From Talinum fruticosum (Eukaryota > Streptophyta > Magnoliopsida > Caryophyllales > Talinaceae): 64,000 nt of DNA. Both the position numbers and the translations under genes were made by a program. The notes under the pieces are model-generated. The model had not been told where the DNA came from. It did no database searches and saw only the letters and a list, made by a program, of their open reading frames with translations. Position 1 is the stretch's first letter. Each line of letters opens with the position of its first letter. Below are positions 23,259 to 34,250 of the stretch, in pieces. The stretch lies in the NCBI GenBank assembly GCA_021018815.1, contig JAITYX010000083.1, forward strand, positions 2,356,001 through 2,420,000. The letters are read 5' to 3'.

Positions 23259-24358
23259 TTAAATACTCGTAAGACACCTACCATACTTCATACTGAGAGG
23301 GATCAACAAGCGGTTCACCGTCCGTAAGGGATATGATGGTTCGAGCAGCGAAGGAGTTTTAACAAAGGTACAAGTTTGAAGCTGAAATTTATTTAAGAGA
23401 TCTAAATCATATTTCTGCTGTGTCAAAAATAATCCAAAAGGAGATCGAACCGCCTGAATGCCAAGAAAATAACCGAGGTTTCCAAGATCTTTCATGGCAA
23501 ACCGACCGGCAAGGGAATCAATAAAAGACTCTGAGTAAGGTGGATGAACTACCAGTCAAAATAATGTCATCTACGTAAAGAAGGAGAATGAGGACATGAT
23601 TACTAGTTCGAAAAACAAACATGGAGGGGTCAACATTGCTACATACAAACCATGAGACATAAGGAAGTCTGCTAAAGCAATGAAACCAGGCACGAGGAGC
23701 CTGTTTCAAGCCATAGAGCGCCTTCTTAAGGCGACAAACATGGGTAGGGAAATCAGGATGAACAAATCCAGGATGTTGTTTCATATGAACTGTCTCGATG
23801 AGATGGCCATGTAAAAAGGCATTCTTAACATCAAGTCGGCGAATGGGCCAATCAAAAGAAACAAGCAAGAGTCGAACCAAACGAATAGTAACAGGTTTAA
23901 CAACGAGGATTGAAAGTCTCATGGTAGTCAATACCTGGTTGTTGGTGAAACCCCTGTGCTACAAGTCGAGCTTTGTACCTCTCCACGGTACCATCGGATC
24001 GATATTTAATCTTGTAAACTCATTTACTACCAGCCAAATTAAGATTCGGTTGAGATGGAACCAAATCCCATGTGTTATTGGCAATCAAAGCATTATACTC
24101 CTTGGCCATGACTTCCTTCCATTTGGAATGTCGGGAAGCTTGTGAAAAACATGTAGGTTCAACTTCAACAAGACCAACAATGAGAGACAGGAGACGCCTA
24201 GGTTTGGCAATGCCAAACTTGGACCGAGTCCGCATAGGGTAAACATTGGTGGACCGAGACATAGGGACACTCGAAGAGGCAATAGGACCTGGTAAGCGAC
24301 TTATAGAATCACTAGTACGAGCAAGGGGATCCGATGCAGTAGGGGATGAAACAAACAT
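23259..24358 (-). pseudogene. copia reverse transcriptase
   Basis: Three minus-strand frames together cover almost a whole RT. 24020-24358 gives PMRTRSKFGIAKPRR, FSQASRHSKWKEVMAKEYNA and NNTWDLVPSQPN. 23518-23931 gives [49 protein letters not shown] and the catalytic [14 protein letters not shown]. 23259-23495 gives MKDLGNLGYFLGIQ and LFLTQQKYDLDLLNKFQLQT. The YVDD motif is intact. Frame changes separate the pieces (about 23500 and 23950-24020). Confidence 0.9.
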
Positions 24359-24359
24359 A

Positions 24360-24944
24360 AGACCAAGGGTGGAGGAAAAGGGAGCAAACGCAATGTTAGG
24401 CTCGGGAGAGACCTAGGCCATAGACGTTGGGCTAGAGTTGAGACTCGATGAGGATGAAGAGGCTAAGGGAACCCGAGCGATGCAAAGAAGTTGGGAGTAA
24501 CCGATGGAGGGGACATGCTCCGGCACAGAGCACCGGTGAAAGACGCCGAGGGTGGCGGCCGGAGCCCGGCGTTCGCAGAGGCAGAGGCGGTGGCGGCGGG
24601 AAGGCGAACACCGAGGAGGATGCGATAGGAACGTCGAAGCCCACCCTAGGAAAAACTGAAACAGGGGCAAAAACAGCGGGAGAGGAAAAGGTTAAGGACG
24701 CCGGCGATGGGTGCACGGGGAAGCGCCGACTGGAGGAGCAGGGCATGAGACCAACACGACAGCGACGGAAGCAGTGACGGGGAGTCGAGCAGGAGGGCAG
24801 CCATGGAGGAGAGAGAAAACTAAGGTTAGGGTTTTCTTGTGGGTGGTGCAACCGTGACCAGCAGCAACAACAAATTTTTTTTTGACAGGGGTGGTCGCTA
24901 GGGTTACACTAAAATTTTAAATCGAGCCTTTGGCTTTGATACCA
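24360..24944 (-). other. GC-rich leader and primer site of short copia
   Basis: G+C-rich stretch open in several frames (24413-24670, 24432-24851 minus; 24448-24777 plus) with low-complexity Ser/Pro translations. Minus-strand TGGTATCAAAGCC at 24930-24943 is the tRNA-iMet primer site, immediately beside the right LTR. Confidence 0.7.
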
Positions 24945-25070
24945 TGTGAAAGATATATGACGGAATGACTCATCCAATATGGGAGTTTGACATTCTATAT
25001 ATATAGAAGATAATATAGAAAAATAATTTACAATTACTTTATGTACAATAATATCTCTAATACTCTATTA
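24945..25070 (-). repeat. Right LTR of short copia
   Basis: TGTGAAAGATATATGACGG...CTCTATTA, partner of 22485-22610, flanked by CATAG. Confidence 0.88.
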
Positions 25071-25075
25071 CATAG

Positions 25076-25760
25076 TATCAAATCTTTTGGTCATTCTCAT
25101 CAACCCGTGAATGAGTTTCAACGGATAACTCAGCAGAGGAAATGTTCCTTTAGACAATTCTCCAAGAATTGTTTGTGATATTTTCCGAGCTTGCTTCGGA
25201 CAAGTTAACGACCTTTTGTAGTGTGTTTTGAATATCTTAGTTGTTATTAGAGTTGCTAATAAAAGGTCTTAAAACCTATTAAAACACACTTAAAAAAATT
25301 AGAGCAAGACAAATCAACAAATTTATTAAAGGTAACTCATACTAACCGTAAGCCATGAAAAGAAAGCTAGATTTTCGTCGACAGGGTACTAGGCTCCTCC
25401 AACAGCTGCTTAGATGATTGAATCTCCTCGAGTTGTGATTATCTCGATTACTGACAGTTGCTAAAGAACTATATTAAAACTAATTAAAATACTTTTAAAA
25501 AACTAGTGCAAGATAAATTAATGAAAGGTAACTCATATTAACCATAAACCATCAAGAGAAAGTTGGCTTTTCATCAGCAAGGTACTAGGTTCCTCCAATA
25601 GCTACTTTCCTCCAATAGCTACTTAGATGATTGAGTCTCATCGAGTCCAATTGGAATAAGGCCCCTTGCAATCATATCCTAAACAACGCTTAGGAAAGTA
25701 TGTTAATATCCAACGCACACAAGGAATTAGGTTACATACGATATGTACCTATAATAGTAA
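25076..25760. other. CACTA interior with a diverged 196-bp duplication
   Basis: Two copies of a segment containing GGTAACTCATA...GGTACTAGG..CCTCCAA...GATTGA (about 25280-25460 and 25476-25660, anchor offset 196 bases). In the second copy a smaller CCTCCAATAGCTACTT unit is doubled (25594-25622). No coding assignment. Confidence 0.6.
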
Positions 25761-26159
25761 CACTACTACAAAAACGTTATATAGCGACTGGAACCTAACG
25801 ATGGAAACCGCAATTTGTCGGATAAAACTCAACTAGCGACGGAACAAAAATCCGTCGCTATTTTACTCATTAACGACTGGACCTAACGATGGAAATGGAA
25901 CAATTAGTGATGGATTTATGAAATAAATTTTTAAACTTTTAAAAAAATTTTAACTTAGCAACGGAATCAGTTGATTCCGTCACTAAATATAATTTTTAAT
26001 TTTTTATTAGCAACGAAATTAGTCCGTCAGCTAATTCAAATTTTTTAAAATTTTAAATTTTCAACCTATTTTAATTTTGAAAAATTCAAAATTTTTTAAA
26101 TTTAAATTAGTGACAGAATTTGTCCGCCGCTAATTCAAAATTTTTTAAATTTAAATTTT

Positions 26160-26378
26160 CCGATCTAAAAGTGATAGATGTTACCATCCATGGACAAGTA
26201 CGCAAGTCGAACGAGAAGTGGTAAGATCGTTTGGATTCTATTACTAATGCGGATTCGAATATCACCAACTCTACAATCCGTTGTTAGAATCAAATACCAA
26301 TTCAATTTGAATGGATTGAAAATGATGTTATTGCATGGATCTAGATTATAAATTATCCTATTTTCATCCATTAAATAA
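26160..26378. other. Unassigned 0.2 kb insert segment
   Basis: Differs in texture from the CACTA sequence to its left and continues across the solo LTR into the LINE tail at 27952. On the minus strand it reads [20 protein letters not shown], which I cannot place. Ends in AATAA, the target duplication of the solo LTR. Confidence 0.3.
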
Positions 26379-27946
26379 TGAAGACTCGGACATCTGCTCT
26401 ATATCTTTCCGAGTCATGCAAAAGGAATCGGGTATAACGATGTCATTCATATAGAGTTTTGATTCCAAGGCATTCTCTGTGTCTTAGAAACTTACTTGAG
26501 TTAAATAGTATCTTTTCTATGCGATTCGGCCTTCACATATCTCTTTAATCGCTTTTCGGTTAGCGACTCGGAAAACTTGTTCTTTATTCCGAGTCCACTC
26601 TCACTCGGATTAATCGCATTTTGAATATACCGAGTATTCCATTGTTTCTCACTCGGAATCGACTTGTGGTTATTTACTCTATTGTTTGCAAAGTCAGCAT
26701 TCATAGTTCATTTCATGCTTAGTCTATATCAAGTTTTTCCCACTCGATATTCGCTATAGAACGTGTTTCTTTACTTAAGACTAAGTCATATGGAATTCCG
26801 AGTATCATGGATATTAGACTCGGAAAATTCCATTTCTTTTCCGACTCGGATAATCTGTTGGTTAATTATCATGATTATTTTATTATCTCGTGTCTAACCT
26901 TGGACCAAAGTATTTTATACTTTGAGAACCGAAGGTGTTTTACTTTTGTAGGTTATTCAATCGAGGATATATTTTCAAACTACAAAAGTAGCCGGCTTCG
27001 TAACGTCAAATCACCAGCAGATATGGCCTTTCACCTTTCCTGCTTTTGTCTCGGAAGATTGTGTCGAAGTTGTCCGCTTCCATATTCGGAAAACTGGAAC
27101 GCCAAGCTTAACGGTAGTTTCCACCACATTTATCAAGACACAACCGATGATTTTGGGACTTCCAAGAGAGTTAAACCGTTGTCCAACGTCCATATTTCAA
27201 CGGATACTTTCCGAGTGACTCGGAAAGCCTTTCACAACGGTCACGAGAGGACTCTCGGTCAGCGAGATGAGGATAACGGCTACTCGCTTGGTTATCTATA
27301 AATAGAAGCCACCTCACAAGACTTGAAGGTTGCCGAACATATTGTCAATACACTTACTTGAACAAAGTTATTGTATTTACTTTCAATCTTCAACTTACAA
27401 CTCCCACTCGTAATTCATTACTTTACGAGTTGTAAGGTCTTGTACTTAGTTACAAACTCTTCTTACATTCTTTGTAAGGTCCCTTGACTAAGCTGTAAAG
27501 GTTAACTCAGCTTGGTTGTCCCTAGCTGTAAGGGTTATCTCAGCTAGGAAGTACTAGATCGGATAAGGTAACTTCGAGTCTAGGAAAATTTGTATAGAGT
27601 TGTCTAAGGGAGCAACTCGGGTTCCGTCAAGTTCACGGTATTTTGTGGACTCAAAATAGTGGATTTGACTTCGTGTCTGGATTGACACGGGCCGTGGTTT
27701 TCTGCCCCAGGAGGGTTTCCACGTAAAATCTCTGTGTTCTCTTTCGAGTACATTCTAGACTCGAACGACCTTAGTGCTCTTGCTTCTTCGATTCACCGAT
27801 TTCGAGTCCAATCTTTTCGACTCGTCTTTAGACTCGGAATCTGTCTTTGCTTCATTTCTGCACAAAAGCGTCTTTTCCGAAAGAATTTTCTTTCACCCTA
27901 TTCACCCCCTCTAGGGTGACTCGGACTCTCATTGAGCAAACCTTCA
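26379..27946 (+). mobile_element. Solo LTR (1.57 kb, Sirevirus-like copia)
   Basis: Starts TGAAGACTCGG and ends GAGCAAACCTTCA, so the ends form a perfect TGAAG/CTTCA inverted repeat, and is flanked by perfect AATAA duplications (26374-26378, 27947-27951). Contains a TATA box (CTATAAATA at 27296-27304) and, near the 3' end, CTATTCACCCCCTCTAGGGTG, a phrase common at the 3' end of plant Sirevirus LTRs. No internal region is attached. ACTCGGAA or its complement TTCCGAGT, or cores of it, recur more than a dozen times. The plus-strand open frame 26807-27301 lies inside the promoter part and is not considered a gene. Confidence 0.85.
27296..27304 (+). promoter_or_regulatory. TATA box of solo LTR
   Basis: CTATAAATA about two thirds into the LTR, the normal U3/R position. 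It could still drive transcription rightward. Confidence 0.6.
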
Positions 27947-27951
27947 AATAA

Positions 27952-28815
27952 TATTTAATTTTTTTGGTAATAATGTAAAGAGATTTTATTACCGTAACGG
28001 CCCAAAGTAGGGAATCAACCTTCTCGGATATACATACTTACGCTATGCATCCCTCACCAATGCTCTCTATTTGACATATTTGGCATTGATCCTAGCTAGG
28101 AAATCAAATCTTGTATATATATCAGCTTTGACCCTTGCCCAAACTTGTTGTTCGGCTCTGTCGCCTCCCTCCAAAGAATCTCGAGTTCCTTTCGGTCTAG
28201 ATATGGTATTGGAATGCAGCATATGTCACTTAGATGAGTTTCCTCTGTCCTACCCCTACGGAATCATGTAGCAAAGTGTTATGTAAGTCATCTAGATCTG
28301 TTGTTGTATAGCTCCAGTTCAACCAATAGCTTACTAAATTTCAAACACTCTTTGTAAATGTGCAATGCAGGAAAATATGTTCTCGCTGTATCTATTTCTC
28401 CCACTTCCTGGCATAGTCTGCGGCTTGTGCTTAACCCCTCGATATACTACATGAGTCTATCTCGCTGTAGCGTTTCGTTATTCACTAGTATCCATAAAGC
28501 GAAGGAGTGCTTAGGTATACTTGGCCTGTTCCGGACTAGCTTGTCCCACGGGACTTTGGGTGTAGATCCAATGAGCCATTTATAACAACTTCTAACAAGT
28601 ATATCTCCGATTTTGTGTGTGCTTGCCATCTCCAATCTCGATCAAATCCCTGCTTGAAACTCTCCTTAATCTTACACATCTTTTTCATGTACCAGCAAGT
28701 GTTTCGCTGCAGAGGAGTAGTTTCACCAATATGTCCTTTTCAATTAGTGCCCGTGGATCCATTTAACCCGAGAGGATGTCCCCCTTTATTGCAACATCCT
28801 AGTTATGCATAGGCA
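27952..28815 (-). pseudogene. LINE 3' fragment with RT zinc-binding domain
   Basis: Minus strand 28447-28635 reads SCYKWLIGSTPKVPWDKLV, then PSIPKHSFALWILVNNETL and RDRL, the zf-RVT domain found after RT in plant LINEs. It is followed by a decayed CLC...ARTYFPALHIYKEC zinc cluster. The 3' end at about 27952-27990 is A-rich on the minus strand (TTACCAAAAAAATT). 5' truncated, as usual for LINE insertions. Confidence 0.75.
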
Positions 28816-29361
28816 CTAGTGACAGAATTTTAAGTACTTGAAAATTTAATTTTAAGTACTTGAAAATTTTGTTTTAAATTGTCAAGTTGTAAAAAATTAG
28901 TTACCAATTAATTTTTCAAACATACAAAAATTTTCAAATTTTTAGCTGGCGGGCTATTAAATTTTCTTAAGTTTTAAAAAATTTCAAAATTTTAATTAGC
29001 GACGGACTATTTCTATCGTTAATTCCGTTGCTATTTAAAATTTTTAAATAGTGACAAGCTTTTCCGTCGCTGATTCCGTCGCTATGTTGGAAATAAAAGT
29101 CTAACTTCAGCGAGGACCGGCAAACCATAAGGAGAGATAGATTGAGAATTAGAAAGAAGTGAGAGTGTGAGAGAGCAAGAGGCCGAAGACCTCTCCCCTT
29201 TCGCAGCCATCCACCACCATCGTTCGCTGTTGCCTTCGTCACCACCGTGCATGCCACCAACTAACTACCTTTAACCTCTTGTAATTATACTTTCTCTATC
29301 CTCCCTCATTATTGGTTGTATTTAGAGTTTACTTTATTTACTATAAAATCAAAGATTTTAG
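28816..29361 (+). other. CACTA right half: subterminal repeats and transcribed-leader-like segment
   Basis: GCGACGGA/TCCGTCGC repeats in AT-rich sequence (28816-29090), then a segment at 29150-29275 that is homologous to the reverse of 48120-48270: CTCTCTCTC-type repeats, Pro/His codons (CCACCACCATC) and CCAACTAACTACC. In both copies this is followed by an apparent intron. Confidence 0.55.
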
Positions 29362-29464
29362 AGAATTTGATGTAATTTATTTTGATAGCCATGGTTGGAA
29401 TGAAAATGAGGTAAAAGATGAAGATAATGAGGAAGAGGAAGATGAAGAGGAAGTGGATCCTTAA
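29362..29464 (+). CDS. Conserved acidic exon in CACTA
   Basis: Following a TTTTAG acceptor, the plus strand encodes REFDVIYFDSHGWNENE, then KDEDNEEEEDEEEVDP and stop. The same exon occurs on the minus strand at 47930-48043 of the other family member (FDITYFDRHGWNEVEDED...). It may be the terminal exon of a CACTA protein or of a captured host gene; I do not recognise the family. Two independent copies keeping the same frame argues that it was once translated. Confidence 0.5.
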
Positions 29465-29998
29465 TTGACGATGAGCACAACTTGTATTTGTAAACAACGT
29501 AATGCACTTGTTTTTTTTTTTTTCAATTAGTTTTTATGGATGTTGGTGAATTGAAATTGGATTATTTATGACTTTTGTTTTTGTATATGATTTTTGTGTT
29601 TGAATTGAAGTCGAATGTGATGTCGTTACTGCTGCTGGATTATTTTTATTTGTATTTCGTTCTAGATTTTTTATATTAAGCACTAGAAAACACACAAAAT
29701 TGTTTAATTTTTTAAATTGGCGATGAAATAGCAATGGAATTTCCTACTCGTTGTTGAAATCAATGACTGGAACCGACAATTCCCGCTACGGAATCAAATT
29801 CCGTCGCTAATCTGTCGCTAATCACATTATGATAGAAATATGTCAAAATTAGCGATGGAATTCTACGATTAGGGACATAGCAATTCCGTCTCGCTAAAAA
29901 TCGCTAAAAATTAGATATACATTATAATCGTAGAATTTTCCGTCGCTAAGTGCCATTTTTCCGTCGTTTCGTCGCTATATAGCGATTTTCTAGTCGTG
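29465..29998. repeat. Right end of CACTA with subterminal repeats
   Basis: AT-rich spacer, then clustered TTCCGTCGCTA / TAGCGATGGA units and the terminal inverted repeat ending CGTG at 29998. Confidence 0.7.
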
Positions 29999-31097
29999 TA
30001 ATTAACGGCAAGATCAATGTCGTTAAAATATACAAGGATTAAGAAAAGAAATATTTAGTAATACTATGGTTTTTGGTGCGTTATTATCTTAATGAATCTC
30101 GTGAGATTGTTGGTTTGTATCGCATGGGCGAATCAACCTAATTGTTTGATTTGATCTTTATTTATCTTCTCACTTATCACTATACTAGTTGTGTTTTTGG
30201 TTACATAATTAGTGAAGGATTTATATTGTTGGTTTGTGGAGTGCTTGCCACTAGGCCAACATTCACTTGGTAATTAATTCCATACACATAGTACATTAAC
30301 GAGTGTAATTAATTTTTTAGTACTCGACATATGTGTATCTAATTTTTGTAGGACTTCACCTTTTTTACCTAATTTTAAAGTACCCTCACTGTTGAAAGGA
30401 TTATTATTTGTTAAGTGAGTGTTAGATAATTGAATAGACGATTATACCCTTCCGTGGGAAGTGAAATTTTTGACTAACTTTCACCCACCCAACATTTGCT
30501 TTACACCCTTCGCTTCTCGAACTCCTCTTCCTCAAACGAAGCTCGGAAAAGGAACCTAACCAAACCTCCAAAAACCTTGCAAAATCAAATATCAAGGTGA
30601 AGTTTGAAGGATCAAAAACGACGGAAGCTCAATTGTTGCTTGTAAACATTGTTGCATGTGAAGGAGAGAGAAGGAATCCAAAATTTTACCGGTAAGAACT
30701 CAAAATTCAAAATAAAAATTCGATGATAAAGGTGTATAATTTCTAGAAATTTAGTTTTTGTATGAAACTCGGTAGTCGAAATTGTTTGTATTTCGATAAT
30801 TGTGGTGTTGATGGGGAACTTATGATTATTTTTGTGAGGGATTGAAGTAACAATGGAAAACAGAGGGTGATAAAAAGTTGGAATTTTGGGCTTAATAGTG
30901 TGTAATTTTGATGGCATATTGTGTTTTTTAAGGTAAAAATCAAATTTTTTTTTCGTGAACTAAAACAGACTTGATTCTAGGATCTAATTGTGAAATAATA
31001 AAATCTAACAATTGTAAGTTTTATGGTGAATTTGATGAAGTTTTACGGCTTTTGAATTTGTTAAAAGTAGGAATTAGTTATTTATCAAATATCTATC

Positions 31098-32390
31098 ATG
31101 TGTAGATTGTGCAAAATGGAGATGAAGAGTGTTCACATTCACTACAATGGAGATGTCGTGGATTTGGGGAAGTTTAGTTCAAATGAGATATTTGCCCTTG
31201 AATTGCACAGCTATACTACGATTAGAATGAGGAAGTTAAGCAAGGAACCCCCAAAATTTCCTTCATTTTATTATTGCAAACTTGGGAAAGGAACGCAAAA
31301 AGTGTGGATTGTTAAAGATTCGAGATGTAGTGGAATGTTTTACGGTTTGGAAGGAAGAGGATGTTGATGTGATTAATATGGTTGGTAGCCCTAAACGAGA
31401 TGATTTGTGCAAATTGGCCACAATGTTACATGAGGAACAAAATAAAGAAGCTAAGGAAATAGATTTGATTTAAAGAAATCATCAAATGAGTAAAGAGGTG
31501 GAAGTCGAGGGATTAGATGACGAAAATCCTATAGTGGAAGTTAGTCTAATTCAGGAAAACATCAAGTGACTCAACCTACATTTTACACATCCAGCTTGCA
31601 TTTTACACATTTAGGCTGCATTCATGACTACATTCAGCCTGTATTTTACACATTCATCTAGAGTAGCTTTTGTATCCTCCGGTTTCACCCCTAGCTTCTT
31701 GGGTCTAGTGCAAGTATTTGTTTGACCCTCAATACAATTCTCTTGATAACACTACTACCTTTGTTGAAGTCTTCAATAAAGTGCTCAATAGTTTGAGAGA
31801 GAAACCTATCATGACCTTATTAGAGGGCGTAAAAAGCATGTTATAACTTAGATTGTTAAAAGGAAGGAAGAAGTTCAAGGTTGGGAAGGGAAACCTTGTA
31901 CCTAATGTGAAAGACAAATTGAAACAAATTGCAAGGGATGCTTGGCATTGAGTAATTGTACCAAATGGTCACATGGCTTTTGATATATTGATAATGATGG
32001 AATCAACTACACTCGTTGACTTGAATAAGAGGGTTTGTGTTTGTTGATCTTGGAAGATAAGTGGTATTCCATGTAAACATGTTGCAAGATGCCTTCTTCA
32101 TCTTGGTAAAAACTTAGATGCCTACACCAGCCTTGACTATTTAGTTGACATCTATAAAACCACTTACAATGGTGTCTTGCACCTCATTCCTAATATCCCA
32201 TTTTGGCCAAAGTTCCAGTGGCCTTTTCTTGATCCACCTATTGTTACGTTCAAGAAAGGTCCATTAGCTAAGGATAGAAAGAGGGGACATGAAGAGCCAA
32301 GGAAGCTACAAAAAGGAGCAGAATAATTAGATGCAGCACAAGTAGAGGACTTCACCACAATGCTGCAACATGCCAACTAAGGAACGATCC
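31098..32390 (+). pseudogene. MULE transposase remnant with SWIM zinc finger
   Basis: The N-terminal part (31098-31473) reads VHIHYNGDVVDLGKFSSNEI then IFALELHS, similar to the MuDR N-terminal region, with a frame change at about 31320. The C-terminal part (31780-32390) includes LREKPIMTLLEGV, then VCVC..SWKISGIPCKHVARC (a SWIM CxC...CxH finger), LLHLGKNLDAYTSLDYLVDI, YKTTYNGVLH and PPIVTFKKGPLAKDRKR. This is the standard tail of plant MULE transposases. The catalytic DDE middle is missing or unrecognisable and several stops are present, so it is not functional. Confidence 0.8.
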
Positions 32391-32754
32391 TTAAAAAAGA
32401 CCAAAAAAGACATCCCCCATTAGATGGCCATGGACAGGGAAAGAAGAGTAACGGAAGACCAATGAAGTAGCCTCAAACCGACTTTGTCGGTGCCAATAGT
32501 TCTACAACACTTCGGATTCGCGGATGAAACCTTCCAAGCAAGACTTATGTTCCTTATTCTATGAATGAAGCAGACCTTTAATTCAGAATGGATAATGTTA
32601 TTTTGTAGTATGAAACATTGATGACGATAACCTTCTAAGCAAGACTCTTATAGCCTCGCTTTATTTTGTTCTAGCATTTGGGATGTAGTATTTGCTACTT
32701 TTTTAAAACTGGTAACTTTTCTTGTTAAATTATGTTTTCAATTTAGGGCAATGT

Positions 32755-33795
32755 ATTTGACCTAATTTTATTGCTTTAATTTCATATGTAATTTCTATTG
32801 AAAATTATAATTCAAAATATGAAGCAGAAAATGATATGTACTCATTTAAAATAGGACCTAAAATTTGCTTTAGTTTCATATGTAATTACCTAATTTCATT
32901 TCATACATAATTACTATTGATAATTACAACTCAAAATATGAAGCAGAAAATGATATGTAATTACCTAATTTTATTGCTTTAATTTCATATGTAATTTCTA
33001 TTGAAAATTAGAATTTAAAATATGAAGCAGAAAATGATATGTACTCATTTAAAATAACACCTAATTTGCTTTAGCTTCATATGTAATTACCTAATTTCAT
33101 TTCATACATAATTACTATTGATAATTACAACTCAAAATATGAAGCAGAAAATGATATGTAATTACCTAATTTTATTGCTTTAATTTCATATGTAATTTCT
33201 ATTGAAAATTAGAATTTAAAATATGAAGCAGAAAATGATATGTACTCATTTAAAATAACACCTAATTTGCTTTAGCTTCATATGTAATTACCTAATTTCA
33301 TTTCATACATAATTACTATTGATAATTACAACTCAAAATATGAAGCAGAAAATGATATGTAATTACCTAATTTTATTGCTTTAATTTCATATGTAATTTC
33401 TATTGAAAATTATAATTCAAAATATGAAGCAAAAAATGATATGTACTCATTTAAAATAGGACCTAAAATTTGCTTTAGTTTCATATGTAATTACCTAATT
33501 TCATTTTATACATAATTACTATTGATAATTACAACTCAAAATATGAAGCAGAAAATGATATGTAATTACCTAATTTTATTGCTTTAATTTCATGTGTAAT
33601 TTCCATTGAAAATTATAATTCAAAATATGAAGCAGAAAATGATATGTACTCATTTAAAATAACACCTAATTTGCTTTAGTTTCATATGTAATTACCTAAT
33701 TTCATTTCATACATAATTACTATTGATAATTACAACTCAAAATATGAAGCAGAAAATGATATGTACTTATTCAAAATAGCACCTAATTTAAATTC
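32755..33795. repeat. Tandem array, about 201-bp unit, 5 copies
   Basis: The phrase GAAGCAGAAAATGATATGTA followed by CTCATTTAAAAT recurs at 32821, 33024, 33225, 33426 and 33629 (spacing 201-203), with a half unit at 33746 (117 bases later). Each unit is itself a diverged dimer of about 85 and 117 bases sharing TTTCATATGTAATT. Very low divergence among units. Confidence 0.9.
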
Positions 33796-34039
33796 ATCTA
33801 AAACTCAAATACAATCACCAATATTACTTGCCACTACCATGCAATTACAAACTTTGTTCCAAACTTATAGTAACCCCCCACCTCCATATACTACTTTTTA
33901 TTTCATTGACATTATAACTACGTAGATGCATACCACCACATTCGAGTACTATCATCATCTTCAAATCATCAAACATCCTTGTTTCCATTAGCTTAATTGT
34001 CATTTTCATCTCCTTAATTCCATTGCTAATTTGTATCGG

Positions 34040-34250
34040 AATGCTCGATTTTCATCTCCCATGACATAATGAAAGCCTTGAACCTTCATGCCGGGTCCAT
34101 AACTTGCTTCTGCTTCACAAATCTTTCCTTTCGAACCTGTCCATTTCACAAATTCATCGCAATTACCACATTCATAATAAGGTCGACCTAAGTTTTTTGA
34201 GGATTTTGAAATATGGTACTGAAATGTTCCGCTCGATAAGCATCATGGGC
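34040..34250 (-). pseudogene. Possible GRF-type zinc finger ORF in MULE
   Basis: Minus strand reads SKNLGRPYYECGNCDEFVKW, then GSKGKICEAEASYG and YVMGDENRAFRYKLAMELRR. The NPGRxxYxC...C..F.W pattern is that of zf-GRF domains, which often occur in plant transposon-carried genes. It would be a second, convergent gene of the MULE. A stop or frame change precedes the motif; assignment tentative. Confidence 0.4.

Larger units (their letters stand above)
22485..25070 (-). mobile_element. Short Ty1/copia (Ale/Retrofit-like), gag and integrase deleted
   Basis: A 2.6 kb element with 126-bp LTRs (22485-22610 and 24945-25070, both starting TGTGAAAG), perfect CATAG duplications (22480-22484 and 25071-25075), primer site and polypurine tract. 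The interior holds a GC-rich leader (24420-24900), the pre-RT segment, RT and RNase H on the minus strand. Gag, protease and integrase are gone, so it is a deletion derivative. It sits inside the 15 kb CACTA. Confidence 0.88.
25761..29998. mobile_element. CACTA element with TAGCGACGGA subterminal repeats, carrying nested inserts
   Basis: Begins CACTACTACAAAAACG and ends (reverse strand) CACGACTAGAAAATCG, with TATATAGCGAC next in both, and is flanked by a perfect TAA duplication (25758-25760, 29999-30001). Same family as 47492-49018, in the opposite orientation. Its own sequence is about 25761-26160 and 28815-29998, with many GCGACGGA / TCCGTCGC units. The middle is foreign: a LINE 3' end and a solo LTR. 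An acidic exon (29362-29464) is shared with the other copy. Confidence 0.85.

Noticed and set aside
24432..24851. 139-codon minus-strand Ser/Pro/Leu-rich frame considered as a gag start
   Set aside because: No gag motifs; overlaps equally long frames on both strands; placed between primer site and RT where gag is deleted.
26160..26378. Possible organelle DNA insertion
   Set aside because: No recognisable chloroplast or mitochondrial gene sequence; better read as an unassigned insert remnant.
26807..27301. 164-codon plus-strand frame as a gene
   Set aside because: Ends at the TATA box of a solo LTR bounded by perfect AATAA duplications; composition follows the repeated ACTCGGAA motif.
32755..33795. 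CRISPR-like or regulatory repeat array
   Set aside because: Units are contiguous 201-bp tandem copies without spacers, in plant DNA inside a MULE.
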